Below, piece by piece: positions 9,922-19,392 of a stretch of DNA of 64,000 nt; within the stretch, counting starts at the first letter, position 1; every line of letters begins with the position of its first letter. Source of the DNA: Competibacter_A sp037045685 (GTDB taxonomy: Bacteria; Pseudomonadota; Gammaproteobacteria; Competibacterales; Competibacteraceae); contig JBAOII010000011.1 in NCBI GenBank assembly GCA_037045685.1, positions 369,320 through 433,319 of the forward strand. The letters are read 5' to 3'. The translations under genes were made by a program, and so were the position numbers. The notes beneath the pieces are model-generated. The model did not search any database, was not told the origin of the DNA, and worked only from the letters and a program-made list of their open reading frames with translations.

Positions 9922-10653
9922 ATGTCCATGCAGGATTCCAGACCGGTATTCAAGCGGATTCTCCTCAAGCTCAGCGGCGAGGCCCTGATGGGCGAGGGCG
10001 GTTTCGGGATCGACACCGAGGTGCTGGCCCGCATCGCCGGCGAGGTGCGGGAGCTGTGCCGGCTCGGGGTGGAAGTGGGCATGGTGATCGGGGGCGGCAA
10101 CCTGTTTCGCGGCGAAGGTCTGGCCAAGGCCGGCATGGATCGGGTCACCGCCGATCACATGGGCATGCTGGCCACCGTGATGAATTCGCTGGCGATGCAG
10201 GACACTCTGGAGCGGCTGGGCGTGTTCACCCGGGTCATGTCGGCGGTTCGCGTCAACCAGGTCTGCGAGGATTACATCCGCCGCCGCGCCATTCGCCATC
10301 TGGAAAAGGGCCGGGTGGTGATTTTCGCCGCCGGCACCGGCAACCCCTTCTTCACCACCGACTCCGCCGCCAGCCTGCGCGCCATCGAGATCAACGCCGA
10401 GGTGATGCTCAAGGCCACCAAGGTGGACGGCATTTATTCCGCCGATCCGTTCAAGGATCCGACGGCGGAGCGATACGAGCGGCTCACTTACGACGAGGCT
10501 TTGGCCCGCAAGCTTCAGGTGATGGACGCCACGGCCATCGTCATGTGCCGCGAGCACGACCTGCCGCTGAAAGTCTTCAACGTCAACCGCCACGGCGATC
10601 TGGTGCGGGTCGTGTGCGGCGGGGACCTGGGTACCTCCGTGGTACGGGAATAA
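9922..10653 (+). CDS. pyrH: UMP kinase
   Basis: Amino-acid-kinase-fold enzyme phosphorylating UMP to UDP in pyrimidine nucleotide synthesis; 243 residues, normal for the bacterial hexameric enzyme. Visible motifs are FKRILLKLSGEAL at the N-terminus, IGGGNLFRG, DRVTADHMGMLATVMNSLAM, and FAAGTGNPFFTTDSAA for nucleotide binding. A possible TACAAT -10 box lies at 9885-9890, so pyrH-frr may have its own promoter. The stop is 5 bases from the frr start, indicating translational coupling. Confidence 0.98.
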   Translation: MSMQDSRPVFKRILLKLSGEALMGEGGFGIDTEVLARIAGEVRELCRLGVEVGMVIGGGNLFRGEGLAKAGMDRVTADHMGMLATVMNSLAMQDTLERLGVFTRVMSAVRVNQVCEDYIRRRAIRHLEKGRVVIFAAGTGNPFFTTDSAASLRAIEINAEVMLKATKVDGIYSADPFKDPTAERYERLTYDEALARKLQVMDATAIVMCREHDLPLKVFNVNRHGDLVRVVCGGDLGTSVVRE

Positions 10654-10658
10654 CGACC

Positions 10659-11216
10659 ATGATCGACGACCTCAAAAAAGAAGCGACGGCCCGGATGGCC
10701 AAAAGCGTTGACACCCTCAAGCAGGAATTGACCAAGCTGCGCACCGGTCGGGCGCACGCCAGCCTGCTGGATCATCTCACGGTCAGCTATTACGGCTCCG
10801 ACGTGCCGCTCAATCAGGTGGCCTCGGTCGGCGTGGCCGACGCCCGCACCCTGCTGGTGACGCCCTGGGAAAAGAACATGGTCGGGCCGGTCGAAAAAGC
10901 GATTTTGAAGTCCGATCTGGGGCTGAATCCGGCCTCCGCCGGCACCGCCATCCGGGTGCCGCTGCCGCCGCTGACCGAGGAGCGCCGCCGCGATATGGTC
11001 AAGATCGTCCGTCAGGAGGGCGAGGGCGCCAAGGTGGCGATCCGCAACATCCGCCGCGATGCCAACAGCCAGCTCAAGACGCTGCTCAAGGACAAAAAGA
11101 TCACCGAGGACGCCGAACGGCAGGCTCAGGACGAGATCCAGAAGCTCACCGACCGCCACGTTCAGGAGGTGGACAAGCTGCTGGCGACCAAGGAAGCCGA
11201 GCTGATGGAAATCTGA
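10659..11216 (+). CDS. frr: Ribosome recycling factor
   Basis: Splits post-termination ribosomes together with EF-G. The ATG at 10659 gives 185 residues, the standard length, beginning MIDDLKKEATARMAKSVDTL. Family motifs include LRTGRAHASLLDHL, NQVASVGVADARTLLVTPWEK, LNPASAGTAIRVPLPPLTEERRRD and the C-terminal helix IQKLTDRHVQEVDKLLATKEAELMEI. It starts just after the pyrH stop in the usual pyrH-frr pair. Confidence 0.98.
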   Translation: MIDDLKKEATARMAKSVDTLKQELTKLRTGRAHASLLDHLTVSYYGSDVPLNQVASVGVADARTLLVTPWEKNMVGPVEKAILKSDLGLNPASAGTAIRVPLPPLTEERRRDMVKIVRQEGEGAKVAIRNIRRDANSQLKTLLKDKKITEDAERQAQDEIQKLTDRHVQEVDKLLATKEAELMEI

Positions 11217-11270
11217 TGCGGCGGTCGGGGCGGGCGGGCGCGATCAAGGCTCGAACGAGGATTTTCCCGG

Positions 11271-12035
11271 ATGGTGGCTGATACGCTGGCTGCGCCGGCA
11301 CCCCATGATCGGTTGCCGCGCCATGTGGCCATCGTCATGGACGGCAACGGCCGTTGGGCGCAACAGCGGTCCTTGCCCCGCACGGCGGGACATCGGGAGG
11401 GCGCCAAGACGGTGCGCCGGATCGTGCAAGCGTGCAGCGAGCGCGGTATCGCGGTGTTGACCTTGTTCGCCTTCAGCAGCGAGAACTGGCACCGGCCGCG
11501 GCCGGAAGTCGAAGTGCTGATGAACCTGTTTCTGACCACCCTGCGCGGCGAGATTCGGCGCCTGGACAACGCCAACGTCCAATTGCGGTTTATCGGCGAG
11601 CCCGCCCCGTTCTCCCCGACGCTGCAAGATTACATCGCCAAGGCCCAGCGGCGGACCGCGGGCAACACGGGGCTGACGCTGGTGATCGCCGCCAACTACG
11701 GCGGACGCTGGGATATCGCCCGGGCCGCGCGCCGGGTGTCGGAGGAAATCGTGGCGGGCCGTTTGCGGTCCGAGGACATCACGCCCGCCGTTTTGCACGG
11801 CTATACCTGCCTGTCCGATTTGCCCGAGCCGGACCTGTTCATCCGCACGGCGGGCGAGCAGCGCATCAGCAATTTTTTGCTCTGGCAGCTGGCGTATACC
11901 GAGCTGTATTTCACCGACCGGCTGTGGCCGGATTTCGGCACCGAGGATCTGGACGCGGCTTGCGCCGCGTTCGCCGGCCGGGAGCGCCGCTTCGGGTTGA
12001 CCGGCGAACAAGTCGCGGCGGGCGGCCATGCTTAA
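11271..12035 (+). CDS. uppS: Undecaprenyl diphosphate synthase (cis-prenyltransferase)
   Basis: Condenses isopentenyl diphosphate units onto farnesyl diphosphate to make the C55 lipid carrier for peptidoglycan and O-antigen. The 254-residue protein has the family hallmarks HVAIVMDGNGRWAQ (Asp of the active site), GHREGAKTVRR, LTLFAFSSENWHRP, and near the C-terminus PEPDLFIRTAGEQRISNFLLWQLAYTE. It overlaps cdsA by 8 bases, so the two are coupled and open a membrane-lipid operon. Confidence 0.98.
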   Translation: MVADTLAAPAPHDRLPRHVAIVMDGNGRWAQQRSLPRTAGHREGAKTVRRIVQACSERGIAVLTLFAFSSENWHRPRPEVEVLMNLFLTTLRGEIRRLDNANVQLRFIGEPAPFSPTLQDYIAKAQRRTAGNTGLTLVIAANYGGRWDIARAARRVSEEIVAGRLRSEDITPAVLHGYTCLSDLPEPDLFIRTAGEQRISNFLLWQLAYTELYFTDRLWPDFGTEDLDAACAAFAGRERRFGLTGEQVAAGGHA

Positions 12036-12837
12036 GCAGCGCGTCCTCACCGCCTCCGTCTTGGCGATACTGGTGGTCTGGCTGGTGTTGAAGCTGCCGG
12101 TCGCCGGTTTTGCCCTCGCTCTGCTGGCGGTGATTCTGCCCGCCGCTTGGGAGTGGGCGCGGCTGGCGGGGTTGGGCGAAACCCGCGACCGACTGCTGTA
12201 CGGCGGCGCGGTGTTGGCCTCGATCGCGGCGCTCTGGCCGCTGGCCGAAAATAGCGGGTTCGTCGTCGGCCTGCTGGTCGCCGTCGTCGCGGGCTGGTGC
12301 TGGGCGCTGGTCTGGATGTGGCGCTACGCCGGCCGCCCGGACCGCCGCGACCGTCCCCTGACGGTGGCGGCGGCGGGCTTGATCGTGCTGGTGGCGCCCT
12401 GGGTGGCGCTGGTGGCGCTGCGCGATGAATACGGTGCGAGGTATGTGCTGTTCCTGCTGCTGCTGGTTTGGGCGGCCGACATCGGCGCCTATTTCGCCGG
12501 CCGGCGCTGGGGGCGGCGCAAACTGGCGCCCGCCATCAGCCCCGGCAAGACCTGGGAGGGAGCGCTCGGCGGCGGGATCGCCACTCTCGCTCTCGCTCTC
12601 GCCGGCGCGTCGATCTTGGGCGTGGGCGACCGTTGGCTTTGGTTCGCGGTGGTTTGTCTGGTCACGATGGGTTTCTCCATCGTGGGCGATCTGTTCGAGA
12701 GCATGATGAAGCGGCAACGCGGGCTGAAGGACAGCGGCTCGCTGTTACCCGGCCACGGCGGCGTGCTGGACCGGGTGGACAGCCTGACCGCGGCCGCGCC
12801 GGTCTTTCTGCTGGGCCTTTACGGGATGTCGGGATGA
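12028..12837 (+). CDS. cdsA: Phosphatidate cytidylyltransferase
   Basis: Integral inner-membrane enzyme making CDP-diacylglycerol from phosphatidate and CTP, the branch point of phospholipid synthesis. The 269-residue protein has multiple hydrophobic helices and the CDP-alcohol signature near the C-terminus: KRQRGLKDSGSLLPGHGGVLDRVDSL. It overlaps uppS at its start and dxr at its stop (ATGA-type, 12834-12837), indicating tight translational coupling. Confidence 0.97.
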   Translation: MLKQRVLTASVLAILVVWLVLKLPVAGFALALLAVILPAAWEWARLAGLGETRDRLLYGGAVLASIAALWPLAENSGFVVGLLVAVVAGWCWALVWMWRYAGRPDRRDRPLTVAAAGLIVLVAPWVALVALRDEYGARYVLFLLLLVWAADIGAYFAGRRWGRRKLAPAISPGKTWEGALGGGIATLALALAGASILGVGDRWLWFAVVCLVTMGFSIVGDLFESMMKRQRGLKDSGSLLPGHGGVLDRVDSLTAAAPVFLLGLYGMSG

Positions 12838-14030
12838 GCGGGCGAGCCGGCGTCACGATTCTGGGCTCAACCGGTTCGATTGGAACCAATACCCTCGACG
12901 TGGTGCAACGCCATGCCGACCGATTCCGGGTCGTGGCGCTCACGGCCAACCAAAACGTCGAGGGTTTGTTCCGGCAGTGCGTGACCCACGAACCCGATTT
13001 TGCGGTGATGGCCGATCCCGAGGCGGCCGAGCGCTTGTCCGACCGGCTCCGGTCGGCCGGCCGGCCGGTGGAGGTTCTGGCGGGCGTAGCCGGCCTGGAG
13101 CGGGTCGCGGCCTTGCCCGAGACTGATTGCGTCATGGCGGCCATCGTCGGCGCCGCCGGTTTGCTGCCGACCCTGGCGGCGGCGCGGGCCGGCAAGCGGG
13201 TGCTGCTGGCCAACAAGGAAGCGCTGGTGATGGCCGGACCGCTGTTCGTGGCGGCGGTGCGCCAAGGGGGCGCGGAACTGTTGCCGATCGACAGCGAGCA
13301 CAACGCGATTTTTCAATGCCTGCCGCCGGGATTCGCCGCCGAGGGCCTGGACGCGGCGGGGGTGCGCCGGATTTTGTTGACCGGCTCCGGGGGGCCGTTC
13401 CGCGTCACGCCGTTGGATCGCTTGCCGGACGCGACGCCGGAGCAGGCGTGCGCTCACCCGAACTGGAGCATGGGCCGCAAGATCTCGGTGGATTCCGCCA
13501 CCATGATGAACAAGGGTCTGGAGGTCATCGAGGCGCATTGGCTGTTCGGCGCGGCCCCGGCGCGGATCGAAGTGGTGGTGCACCCGCAGAGCGTGGTGCA
13601 CTCGATGGTGGAATACCGGGACGGCTCGGTGCTGGCGCAACTGGGCCATCCCGACATGCGCACGCCGATCGCTCACGCCTTGGCCTGGCCGCACCGGATG
13701 GCGTCCGGTGCGGCGTTTCTGGATTTCTCCCGGTTGCAGCTCGAATTTCAGGCGCCGGATTTCGCGCGGTTTCCCTGCTTGCGGCTGGCGTTTGCCGCGC
13801 TGGAGGCGGGCGGCACCGCCCCCGCGATCCTGAACGCGGCCAACGAAGTGGCGGTGCGCGCTTTCCTGGAGCGGCGCATCCGCTTCACCGAGATCGCGGT
13901 CGTGGTGGAGCGCGCGCTGGAGCGGGTCGTCCCGCGCGCCGCCGACGCGCTGGCCCCGATTCTTGAGGCCGACGCGCTGGCCCGAAGTGCGGCCGGCGAA
14001 TGGGTGGCCGCGAGAGCCTTGGAGGTGTGA
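12834..14030 (+). CDS. dxr: 1-deoxy-D-xylulose 5-phosphate reductoisomerase
   Basis: NADPH-dependent enzyme of the MEP isoprenoid pathway converting DXP to MEP. The ATG at 12834 overlaps the cdsA stop and gives 398 residues. The N-terminal nucleotide-binding motif is ILGSTGSIGTNTLDVV. Catalytic and metal-binding blocks are LLANKEALVMAG, LLPIDSEHNAIFQCL, ILLTGSGGPFR, NWSMGRKISVDSATMMNKGLEVIEAHWLFG and HPQSVVHSMVEYRDGS. A longer in-frame reading starting inside cdsA is an artefact of the open frame. Its product feeds uppS two genes upstream. Confidence 0.98.
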   Translation: MSGRAGVTILGSTGSIGTNTLDVVQRHADRFRVVALTANQNVEGLFRQCVTHEPDFAVMADPEAAERLSDRLRSAGRPVEVLAGVAGLERVAALPETDCVMAAIVGAAGLLPTLAAARAGKRVLLANKEALVMAGPLFVAAVRQGGAELLPIDSEHNAIFQCLPPGFAAEGLDAAGVRRILLTGSGGPFRVTPLDRLPDATPEQACAHPNWSMGRKISVDSATMMNKGLEVIEAHWLFGAAPARIEVVVHPQSVVHSMVEYRDGSVLAQLGHPDMRTPIAHALAWPHRMASGAAFLDFSRLQLEFQAPDFARFPCLRLAFAALEAGGTAPAILNAANEVAVRAFLERRIRFTEIAVVVERALERVVPRAADALAPILEADALARSAAGEWVAARALEV

Positions 14031-14031
14031 G

Positions 14032-15438
14032 ATGATGGACTCGCTGATTTCGCTGTTGGCCTTTATCGTGACCTTGGGCGTGTTGATCACCGTCCACGAA
14101 TTCGGTCACTTCTGGGTGGCGCGCCGGCTGGGCGTCAAGGTTCTGCGCTTTTCCATCGGGTTCGGGCGGCCGCTGTGGCAACGGCGCGGCCGGGATGGCG
14201 TCGAGTACGTGCTCGCGCTCCTGCCTTTGGGCGGTTACGTCAAGATGCTGGACGAGCGCGAAGGCGAGGTGCAGCCCGCCGACCTGCCCTTGGCGTTCAA
14301 CCGCAAGCCGATCGGTTCGCGCATCGCCATCGTCATGGCCGGACCCCTGTGCAACTTTCTGTTCGCGATTCTCGCCTACACCCTGATGTTCGTGATCGGC
14401 GTGCCGGGCATCAAGCCGGTTCTGGACGAGCCGAAGCCCGGTTCGCTGGCGGCGGCGGGCGGATTTCAGAAAGGCGATCTGGTGGTCGCCATCGACGGCA
14501 AGCCCGCGCCGACCTTGAGCGCGGCGATGCTGGCCCTGGTCGATCGCGCCCTGGCGGAAGGGGTCATTCGGGTCGAGGTCGTGCCGGAATGCGACGGCGG
14601 CGGGTGCGGGATCGAGGAGCCGGGCGGGAGCCGGGCCCGCGTCCGGACCCGCACCCTGGATATCCGAGCCGCTCCGGAGTTGGCCGGCGCGGCGCAGGTT
14701 TTCGATAGCGTGGGCCTGGTGCCGTGGCGGCTGGCGTTGCCGGCGGTGATCGGTCAGGTGACCCCCGGCGGCGCGGCCGAACGGGCCGGCTTGCAAGCGG
14801 GTGATCGCATCCTGCTGGCCGACGGCGAGCCGGTCGCCGACTGGCAGCAGTGGCGCGGCGTGATCGAGCGCCACCCGGACCGGCCGTTCCGGGTTGGCAT
14901 CGAGCGCCAAGGGACCGAGCAAGCGCTGGAGGTCACGCCCGATGCCAAGGAAAACGACCGAGGCAAACGGGTCGGCTTCATCGGCGCCGTCGCCGAGGTG
15001 CCCGAGGATCTCGCCCAAGGCTTGCGGGTCGTGGTACGTTATGGCCCGCTGGAGGCGGTCGGCGCGGCGGTGGGGAAAACCTGGGACATGTCGCTGCTGA
15101 CGCTGCGCATGTTGGGCCGCATGCTGGTCGGCAAGGCGTCCCTGGACAATATCAGCGGGCCGTTGACCATCGCCCAGTTCGCCGGACAGGCCGCCAACGC
15201 CGGCGTCATGGCGTTTCTGTCGATGCTGGCCTTGGTCAGTCTCAGCCTGGGCGTGTTGAACCTGCTGCCGGTGCCGGTGCTGGACGGCGGTCACCTGCTG
15301 TATTACCTGATCGAGCTGGTCAAGGGCAGCCCGCTGTCGGAGACGGTGCAAAACCTGGGGCAGCAAGTCGGGATCGCCGTGCTGCTGCTGCTGATGGGGC
15401 TGGCCCTGTTCAACGATTTCAGCCGTCTTTTGGGATAG
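14032..15438 (+). CDS. rseP: Site-2 zinc metalloprotease RseP
   Basis: Inner-membrane intramembrane protease that cleaves the anti-sigma factor RseA in the sigma-E envelope stress cascade and clears remnant signal peptides. The start at 14032, one base after the dxr stop, gives 468 residues. The zinc motif HEFGH is at residues 22-26 within the first helix. Two central PDZ regions follow (around GFQKGDLVVAIDGKPAPT and GLQAGDRILLADGEPVADW). The C-terminal LNLLPVPVLDGGHLL supplies the third metal ligand. A second ATG at 14035 is equally possible. Placement before bamA is the standard gammaproteobacterial order. Confidence 0.97.
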   Translation: MMDSLISLLAFIVTLGVLITVHEFGHFWVARRLGVKVLRFSIGFGRPLWQRRGRDGVEYVLALLPLGGYVKMLDEREGEVQPADLPLAFNRKPIGSRIAIVMAGPLCNFLFAILAYTLMFVIGVPGIKPVLDEPKPGSLAAAGGFQKGDLVVAIDGKPAPTLSAAMLALVDRALAEGVIRVEVVPECDGGGCGIEEPGGSRARVRTRTLDIRAAPELAGAAQVFDSVGLVPWRLALPAVIGQVTPGGAAERAGLQAGDRILLADGEPVADWQQWRGVIERHPDRPFRVGIERQGTEQALEVTPDAKENDRGKRVGFIGAVAEVPEDLAQGLRVVVRYGPLEAVGAAVGKTWDMSLLTLRMLGRMLVGKASLDNISGPLTIAQFAGQAANAGVMAFLSMLALVSLSLGVLNLLPVPVLDGGHLLYYLIELVKGSPLSETVQNLGQQVGIAVLLLLMGLALFNDFSRLLG

Positions 15439-15475
15439 GGGCCGCCGATTTGGTCCGTGGGGAAACCGCACGCTC

Positions 15476-17764
15476 ATGAAATTGCATCGCTGTTTGCTGT
15501 TATCCGTTTGCCTGTTGGCCGCCGCGTTCGGGGCGCGAGCCGCCGAATTCATCGTCCGGGACATCCAGGTCGAGGGCCTGCAGCGCATTTCCGCCGGCAC
15601 GGTGTTCAACTACCTGCCGATCCAGGTCGGCTCCGCCGTCGCGGAGAAGGATTACCCGGAGATCATCCGCGCTCTGTTCAAGACGGGCTTCTTCGCCGAC
15701 GTCAACCTGGAGCGCAAGGGCGACGTGCTGGTGGTGACCGTGACCGAGCGGCCGGCGATTTCCGAGGTTCGGATCACCGGCAACAAGGACATCAGCACCG
15801 AGGATCTCAAGAAGGCCTTGACCGGGGTCGGGCTGGCGGAGGGCCGGGTCTTCGACCGCTCCTTGCTCGACAAGGTGGAGCAGGAGCTGCTGCAGCAGTA
15901 TTACAGCCGGGGTCGGTATGGAGTGCAGATCAAGAGCCAGGTGCAACCGCTGGAGCGCAACCGGGTCGCGATCGCCATCGACATCGCGGAAGGCGCCGTG
16001 GCCAGCATCAGCCGGATCAATTTTGTCGGCAACAAGGCGTTCGACGACAAGGAGTTGCTGAAGCAGTTGCAGTTGTCCACGCCCGGCTGGTTCTCGTTTT
16101 TCACCAAGGACGATCAGTATTCCAAGCAGAAGCTGGCCGCCGACCTGGAAACCCTCCGCTCCTTCTATCTGGACCGGGGCTACCTCAAGTTCAACGTCGA
16201 ATCGACCCAGGTTTCGATCACCCCGAACAAAGAGGCCGTTTACATCACCATCAACGTGAGCGAGGGCGAGCTTTACACCATCGAGGACGTGCAGCTATCG
16301 GGAGAGTTCGGCGTCGTCCCGGAAGAGGATTTGCGGAAGCTGATCACCCTCAAGCAAGGCGACACCTTTTCCCGCGCCAAGATGGCCGAGAACGCCAAGA
16401 AAATGAGCGAGCGCCTGGGCGAGGAGGGCTACGCGTTCGCCAACATCAACACCGTGCCCCGGCTGGACGACGCGAACCGAAAGGTCGCGCTCGGCTTCGT
16501 GGTGGACGCGGGCCGGCGCGTTTACGTGCGCCGCATCAATTTCCAGGGCAACACCAAAACCCAGGACGAGGTGTTGCGCCGCGAGCTGCGGCAAACCGAG
16601 GGCGGGTGGATTTCGACCAAGGATCTCGACCGCTCCAAAACCCGGTTGCAGCGCCTGGATTATCTGGAGAGCGTCAACGTCGAAACGCCCGCCGTGCCGG
16701 GCACCAACGATCAGGTGGACGTCAACTACACGGTCGTCGAGCGCTCGTCGGGAAGCCTGATGTTCGGCGTCGGCTACGGGCAGGAGTCCGGCTTGCTGCT
16801 GAACGTCAGCTTGACCCAGAACAATTTCCTGGGCACGGGCAACCATTTCGGCCTGATTTTCAACAACAGCGATGTCGGCCAGAACTACAGCATCTCTTTC
16901 AACAACCCCTATTACACCTTGGACGGTGTCAGTCTGGGGTTCAGGCTGTATTATCGGGATATCGACAGCGCCGAGCTCAATACGGCCGACTATATCCAGA
17001 ACGTTTTCGGCGGCCAAGTGAATTTCGGCTTCCCCCTCAACGAGACCGACACGCTGCGCCTGAGTCCCGGCTACGAGCACGTCTGGTTCGATACCACCGC
17101 GACGACGCCGATCGAGATCACCGATTACCTGCGCGAGAACGGCGATTCCTACGACCTGATCAAGCTGGATGCCGGGTGGGCGCGCGACACCCGCGACCGG
17201 GCCTTTTTTCCGACCAGCGGCAGCCTGAACCAGATCGCGGCGGAGATCGCCCTGCCGGGCAGCACCGCCGAGTTTTACAAATTGAATTTGCGAAGCGTCT
17301 TCTATTTTCCGTTCACCCGGTGGCTCACCTGGTCGCTGAGCGGCGAGGTCGGCTATGGGGACGGTTACGGCGACACCGGCGAGCTGCCGTTTTTCGAGAA
17401 CTTTTACGCCGGCGGTTTGCGGACGGTGCGGGGCTACAAATCGAACACCCTGGGCCCTCGCTACAGCAACGACGAACCGAGCGGCGGGGCGTTCAAAACG
17501 GTGGCCAGCACCCAGTTGATTTTTCCGGTGCCGTTCATCGAAAAATCCGAAAGCGTGCGGGTGGCCGCGTTCTTCGATATCGGCAACGTGTATGCGACCG
17601 TGGACGAGTTTGACGTCGGCGATTTGCGCTATTCGGTCGGCCTTGCCGGGACTTGGATTTCGCCGTTTGGCCCCATCGTGTTGAGCGTTGCTGCGCCTCT
17701 CAACGAGAAGGACGGCGACGAGACGGAAAACTTCCAGTTCTCCTTCGGCGTGCCGTTAAATTGA
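15476..17764 (+). CDS. bamA: Outer membrane protein assembly factor BamA
   Basis: Central subunit of the BAM complex, inserting beta-barrel proteins into the outer membrane. The 762-residue protein starts with a signal peptide (MKLHRCLLLSVCLLAAAFGARA), followed by five POTRA domains (to about residue 420). The 16-strand Omp85 barrel includes the conserved GGLRTVRGYKSNTLGPR loop containing the VRGF/Y-type motif. It ends with a phenylalanine-containing barrel terminus (FQFSFGVPLN). It sits between rseP and skp as expected; a GGGG-rich ribosome-binding site precedes the start. Confidence 0.98.
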   Translation: MKLHRCLLLSVCLLAAAFGARAAEFIVRDIQVEGLQRISAGTVFNYLPIQVGSAVAEKDYPEIIRALFKTGFFADVNLERKGDVLVVTVTERPAISEVRITGNKDISTEDLKKALTGVGLAEGRVFDRSLLDKVEQELLQQYYSRGRYGVQIKSQVQPLERNRVAIAIDIAEGAVASISRINFVGNKAFDDKELLKQLQLSTPGWFSFFTKDDQYSKQKLAADLETLRSFYLDRGYLKFNVESTQVSITPNKEAVYITINVSEGELYTIEDVQLSGEFGVVPEEDLRKLITLKQGDTFSRAKMAENAKKMSERLGEEGYAFANINTVPRLDDANRKVALGFVVDAGRRVYVRRINFQGNTKTQDEVLRRELRQTEGGWISTKDLDRSKTRLQRLDYLESVNVETPAVPGTNDQVDVNYTVVERSSGSLMFGVGYGQESGLLLNVSLTQNNFLGTGNHFGLIFNNSDVGQNYSISFNNPYYTLDGVSLGFRLYYRDIDSAELNTADYIQNVFGGQVNFGFPLNETDTLRLSPGYEHVWFDTTATTPIEITDYLRENGDSYDLIKLDAGWARDTRDRAFFPTSGSLNQIAAEIALPGSTAEFYKLNLRSVFYFPFTRWLTWSLSGEVGYGDGYGDTGELPFFENFYAGGLRTVRGYKSNTLGPRYSNDEPSGGAFKTVASTQLIFPVPFIEKSESVRVAAFFDIGNVYATVDEFDVGDLRYSVGLAGTWISPFGPIVLSVAAPLNEKDGDETENFQFSFGVPLN

Positions 17765-17833
17765 AGCCGAGGCGGGGAGGTGGGGTTTGAACTGGTGTTG
17801 GTTTGCACTCTTTAGTCGATGGAGGTATTCAAA

Positions 17834-18340
17834 TTGAAGCTCGTGAAAACACTGTTGATCGCAGCGGCCTTGGCGTTGCCGCTTTCGTTGGCGCAGGCGG
17901 CCGATGTCAAGATCGGTTTTGTCAGCATCGCCAAAATCCTGCAAAGCGCACCCCAGGCCGAAGCCGCCAGCAAGCGGCTGGAAAAGGAGTTCGCGCCGCG
18001 GCAAAAGGCCCTGGTCGAAGCGCAGAAGTCGCTGCGCAAACAGGAAGAAAAATTGTCCAAAGACGGGGCGGCCATGGGAGATAGCCAGCGGCGGAGCCTG
18101 GAGGGCGATATTCGCAACCAGGCCCGTGAGCTGAAGCGGACCAGCGACGAGTTTCGAGAGGATTTCAACCTGCGCCGCAACGAGGAGCTGGGCAAATTCC
18201 AGAAGCAGGTGCTGGAAGTGATCAACAGCGTCGCCAAGGAAGACGGTTTCGATCTGGTCGTCAACGACAGCGCGGCTCTGTATGCCAGCCCCCAGGTGGA
18301 CGTGACCGAAAAAGTGCTCAAGCGATTGACGTCCAAGTAG
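17834..18340 (+). CDS. skp: Periplasmic chaperone Skp/OmpH
   Basis: Periplasmic chaperone that holds unfolded outer-membrane proteins for BamA; the mature part is a charged coiled coil (KRLEKEFAPRQKALVEAQKSLRKQEEKL onwards). I place the start at the TTG at 17834. GGAGG at 17821-17825 lies 8 bases before it, and translation from there begins directly with a signal peptide (KLVKTLLIAAALALPLSLAQAAD). The ATG at 17819 would put the GGAGG inside the gene and add five residues before the signal peptide. That gives 168 residues, close to the usual 160. Gene order bamA-skp-lpxD is classic. Confidence 0.93.
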   Translation: MKLVKTLLIAAALALPLSLAQAADVKIGFVSIAKILQSAPQAEAASKRLEKEFAPRQKALVEAQKSLRKQEEKLSKDGAAMGDSQRRSLEGDIRNQARELKRTSDEFREDFNLRRNEELGKFQKQVLEVINSVAKEDGFDLVVNDSAALYASPQVDVTEKVLKRLTSK

Positions 18341-18348
18341 CGGTCGCC

Positions 18349-19380
18349 ATGACCACGCTGGGGGAGATCGCGGCGGTATCGAGCGCGCGCCTGCAAGGCT
18401 GCGATGCCGCGACGGTCGTCACCGGGGTGGCGCCGCTGAGCCGGGCCGAGCCCGGACAGCTCAGCTTTCTGACCCACGCGCGCTATCGCCCGTTCTTGGC
18501 GCAGACCCGGGCGGCCGCCGTCATTCTCTCCACCGAGGATGCGGTCGATTGCCCCGCGCCGGCGCTGGTGGCCGATAACCCCCAGGTCGCCTACGCGCGA
18601 GCCGCCACCTTGTTCGAACCGGTCGCCGAGGCCCGGTCGGGTATTCATCCCACCGCTTGGGTGAGCCCCACCGCCCGAATTGCCCCGGATGCCTGGATCG
18701 GTCCGCACAGCACGATCGAGGCGGGCGCGGTGATCGAATCCGGCGTCTTCGTGGGGCCCAATTGCGTCGTCGGCGAGGAGGCGGCCCTCGGCGAGCTGAC
18801 CCGATTGGTGGCGCAGGTGACGGTCTGCCATCGGGTGCGGCTGGGGCGCCGGGTGCTGGTGCATCCGGGCGCGGTGATCGGTGGCGACGGCTTCGGGCTG
18901 GCCCTCGATCGCGGCGGGCGCTGGCTCAAGATTCCCCAACTGGGCCGCGTGCTGGTCGGCGACGATGTCGAAATCGGCGCCAACACAACCATCGATCGCG
19001 GCGCCCTGGAAGATACCGTGATCGAGGACGGGGTCAAGCTGGACAATCAAATTCAAGTCGCCCACAACGTGCGCATCGGCGCCCACAGCGCTCTGGCGGG
19101 CTGCGTCGGGATCGCCGGCAGCGCCCGCGTCGGCCGCCATTGCATGCTGGGCGGCGGGGTCGGCGTGGCCGGCCATCTGGAAATCGCGGATCGCGTGCAG
19201 ATTACCGGCATGTCGCTGGTGACCCAATCCATCACCGAACCCGGCGTCTATTCCTCGGGGCTGGCGGTGGAACCGAACCGGACCTGGAACAAGATCAGCG
19301 CCCGCCTGCGCCGGCTGGACGAGCTGTTTCGCCGCTTGGCGGCCCTGGAAAAAACAATCAACCGAGACGGCTCCACTTGA
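18349..19380 (+). CDS. lpxD: UDP-3-O-(3-hydroxyacyl)glucosamine N-acyltransferase
   Basis: Third step of lipid A synthesis, transferring a 3-hydroxyacyl chain from ACP to the 2-amino group. The 343-residue protein has an N-terminal uridine-binding domain followed by a left-handed parallel beta-helix of hexapeptide repeats (GIHPTAWVSPTARIAPDAWIGPHSTIEAGA and onward). The catalytic region includes QVAHNVRIGAHSALAG with the active His. A short C-terminal helix ends the protein. It starts 8 bases after skp and precedes fabZ by 12 bases. Confidence 0.98.
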   Translation: MTTLGEIAAVSSARLQGCDAATVVTGVAPLSRAEPGQLSFLTHARYRPFLAQTRAAAVILSTEDAVDCPAPALVADNPQVAYARAATLFEPVAEARSGIHPTAWVSPTARIAPDAWIGPHSTIEAGAVIESGVFVGPNCVVGEEAALGELTRLVAQVTVCHRVRLGRRVLVHPGAVIGGDGFGLALDRGGRWLKIPQLGRVLVGDDVEIGANTTIDRGALEDTVIEDGVKLDNQIQVAHNVRIGAHSALAGCVGIAGSARVGRHCMLGGGVGVAGHLEIADRVQITGMSLVTQSITEPGVYSSGLAVEPNRTWNKISARLRRLDELFRRLAALEKTINRDGST

Positions 19381-19392
19381 GAGGGTTAAGCC

